DNA of 5,660 bases from Acidobacteriota bacterium (GTDB taxonomy: Bacteria; Acidobacteriota; Terriglobia; Terriglobales; Acidobacteriaceae), in the NCBI GenBank assembly GCA_021778875.1, contig JAJYBT010000231.1:1-5660 (forward strand), written 5' to 3'. Positions 5,660 through 5,660 of this stretch are shown here, in pieces. The notes below the pieces were generated by a model. It saw only the letters and a list, made by a program, of their open reading frames with translations, ran no database searches and was not told where the DNA came from. Numbering within the stretch: the stretch's first letter is position 1; every line of letters starts with the position of its first letter. The position numbers were made by a program, and so were the translations under genes.

Positions 5660-5660
5660 C

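Overview
The window is GC-rich bacterial DNA (most third codon positions G or C) with two protein-coding blocks that converge on a repeat-laden gap. The likely source is a member of the Acidobacteriota. I base this on overall protein flavour, on a sugar-acid operon next to a GlgE-type maltosyltransferase, and on the style of the intergenic palindromes (loops with CTAAAG, a CCCACATCTC hairpin, G-tracts, a heptamer tandem repeat). I recall this style from that phylum but could not check it here, so the assignment is an inference.

Positions 1-3894 (+ strand) look like the distal part of a sugar catabolic operon. It holds the C-terminal part of a sugar ABC transporter substrate-binding protein, a short-chain dehydrogenase (SDR) whose start overlaps it in an ATGA junction, a fumarylacetoacetate-hydrolase (FAH) family enzyme 33 bp later, and an aldehyde dehydrogenase of the alpha-ketoglutarate-semialdehyde type 44 bp after that, with a TTG start. 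Together they read as uptake of a sugar or sugar acid followed by non-phosphorylative breakdown. The SDR and FAH pair matches the last two steps of the L-fucose/L-rhamnose diketo-hydrolase route (2-keto-3-deoxy acid to 2,4-diketo acid to pyruvate plus a hydroxy acid). The aldehyde dehydrogenase instead points to the pentose or hexarate route ending in 2-oxoglutarate. The sequence alone does not settle which route operates.

Positions 3895-4528 contain no convincing gene. They hold a G8-A-G7 tract, several hairpins, a pair of hairpins sharing a CTAAAG core, a tandem 7-nt repeat of about ten units, and a perfect 10-bp stem-loop. The region looks like a mosaic of dispersed intergenic repeats.

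Positions 4529-5660 (- strand) carry the C-terminal part of GlgE, the alpha-1,4-glucan:maltose-1-phosphate maltosyltransferase that extends alpha-glucan from trehalose-derived maltose-1-phosphate. It converges on the sugar operon and is probably functionally unrelated to it. I see no clearly novel system; the most interesting points are the mixed pathway logic of the operon and the layered repeats in the gap.
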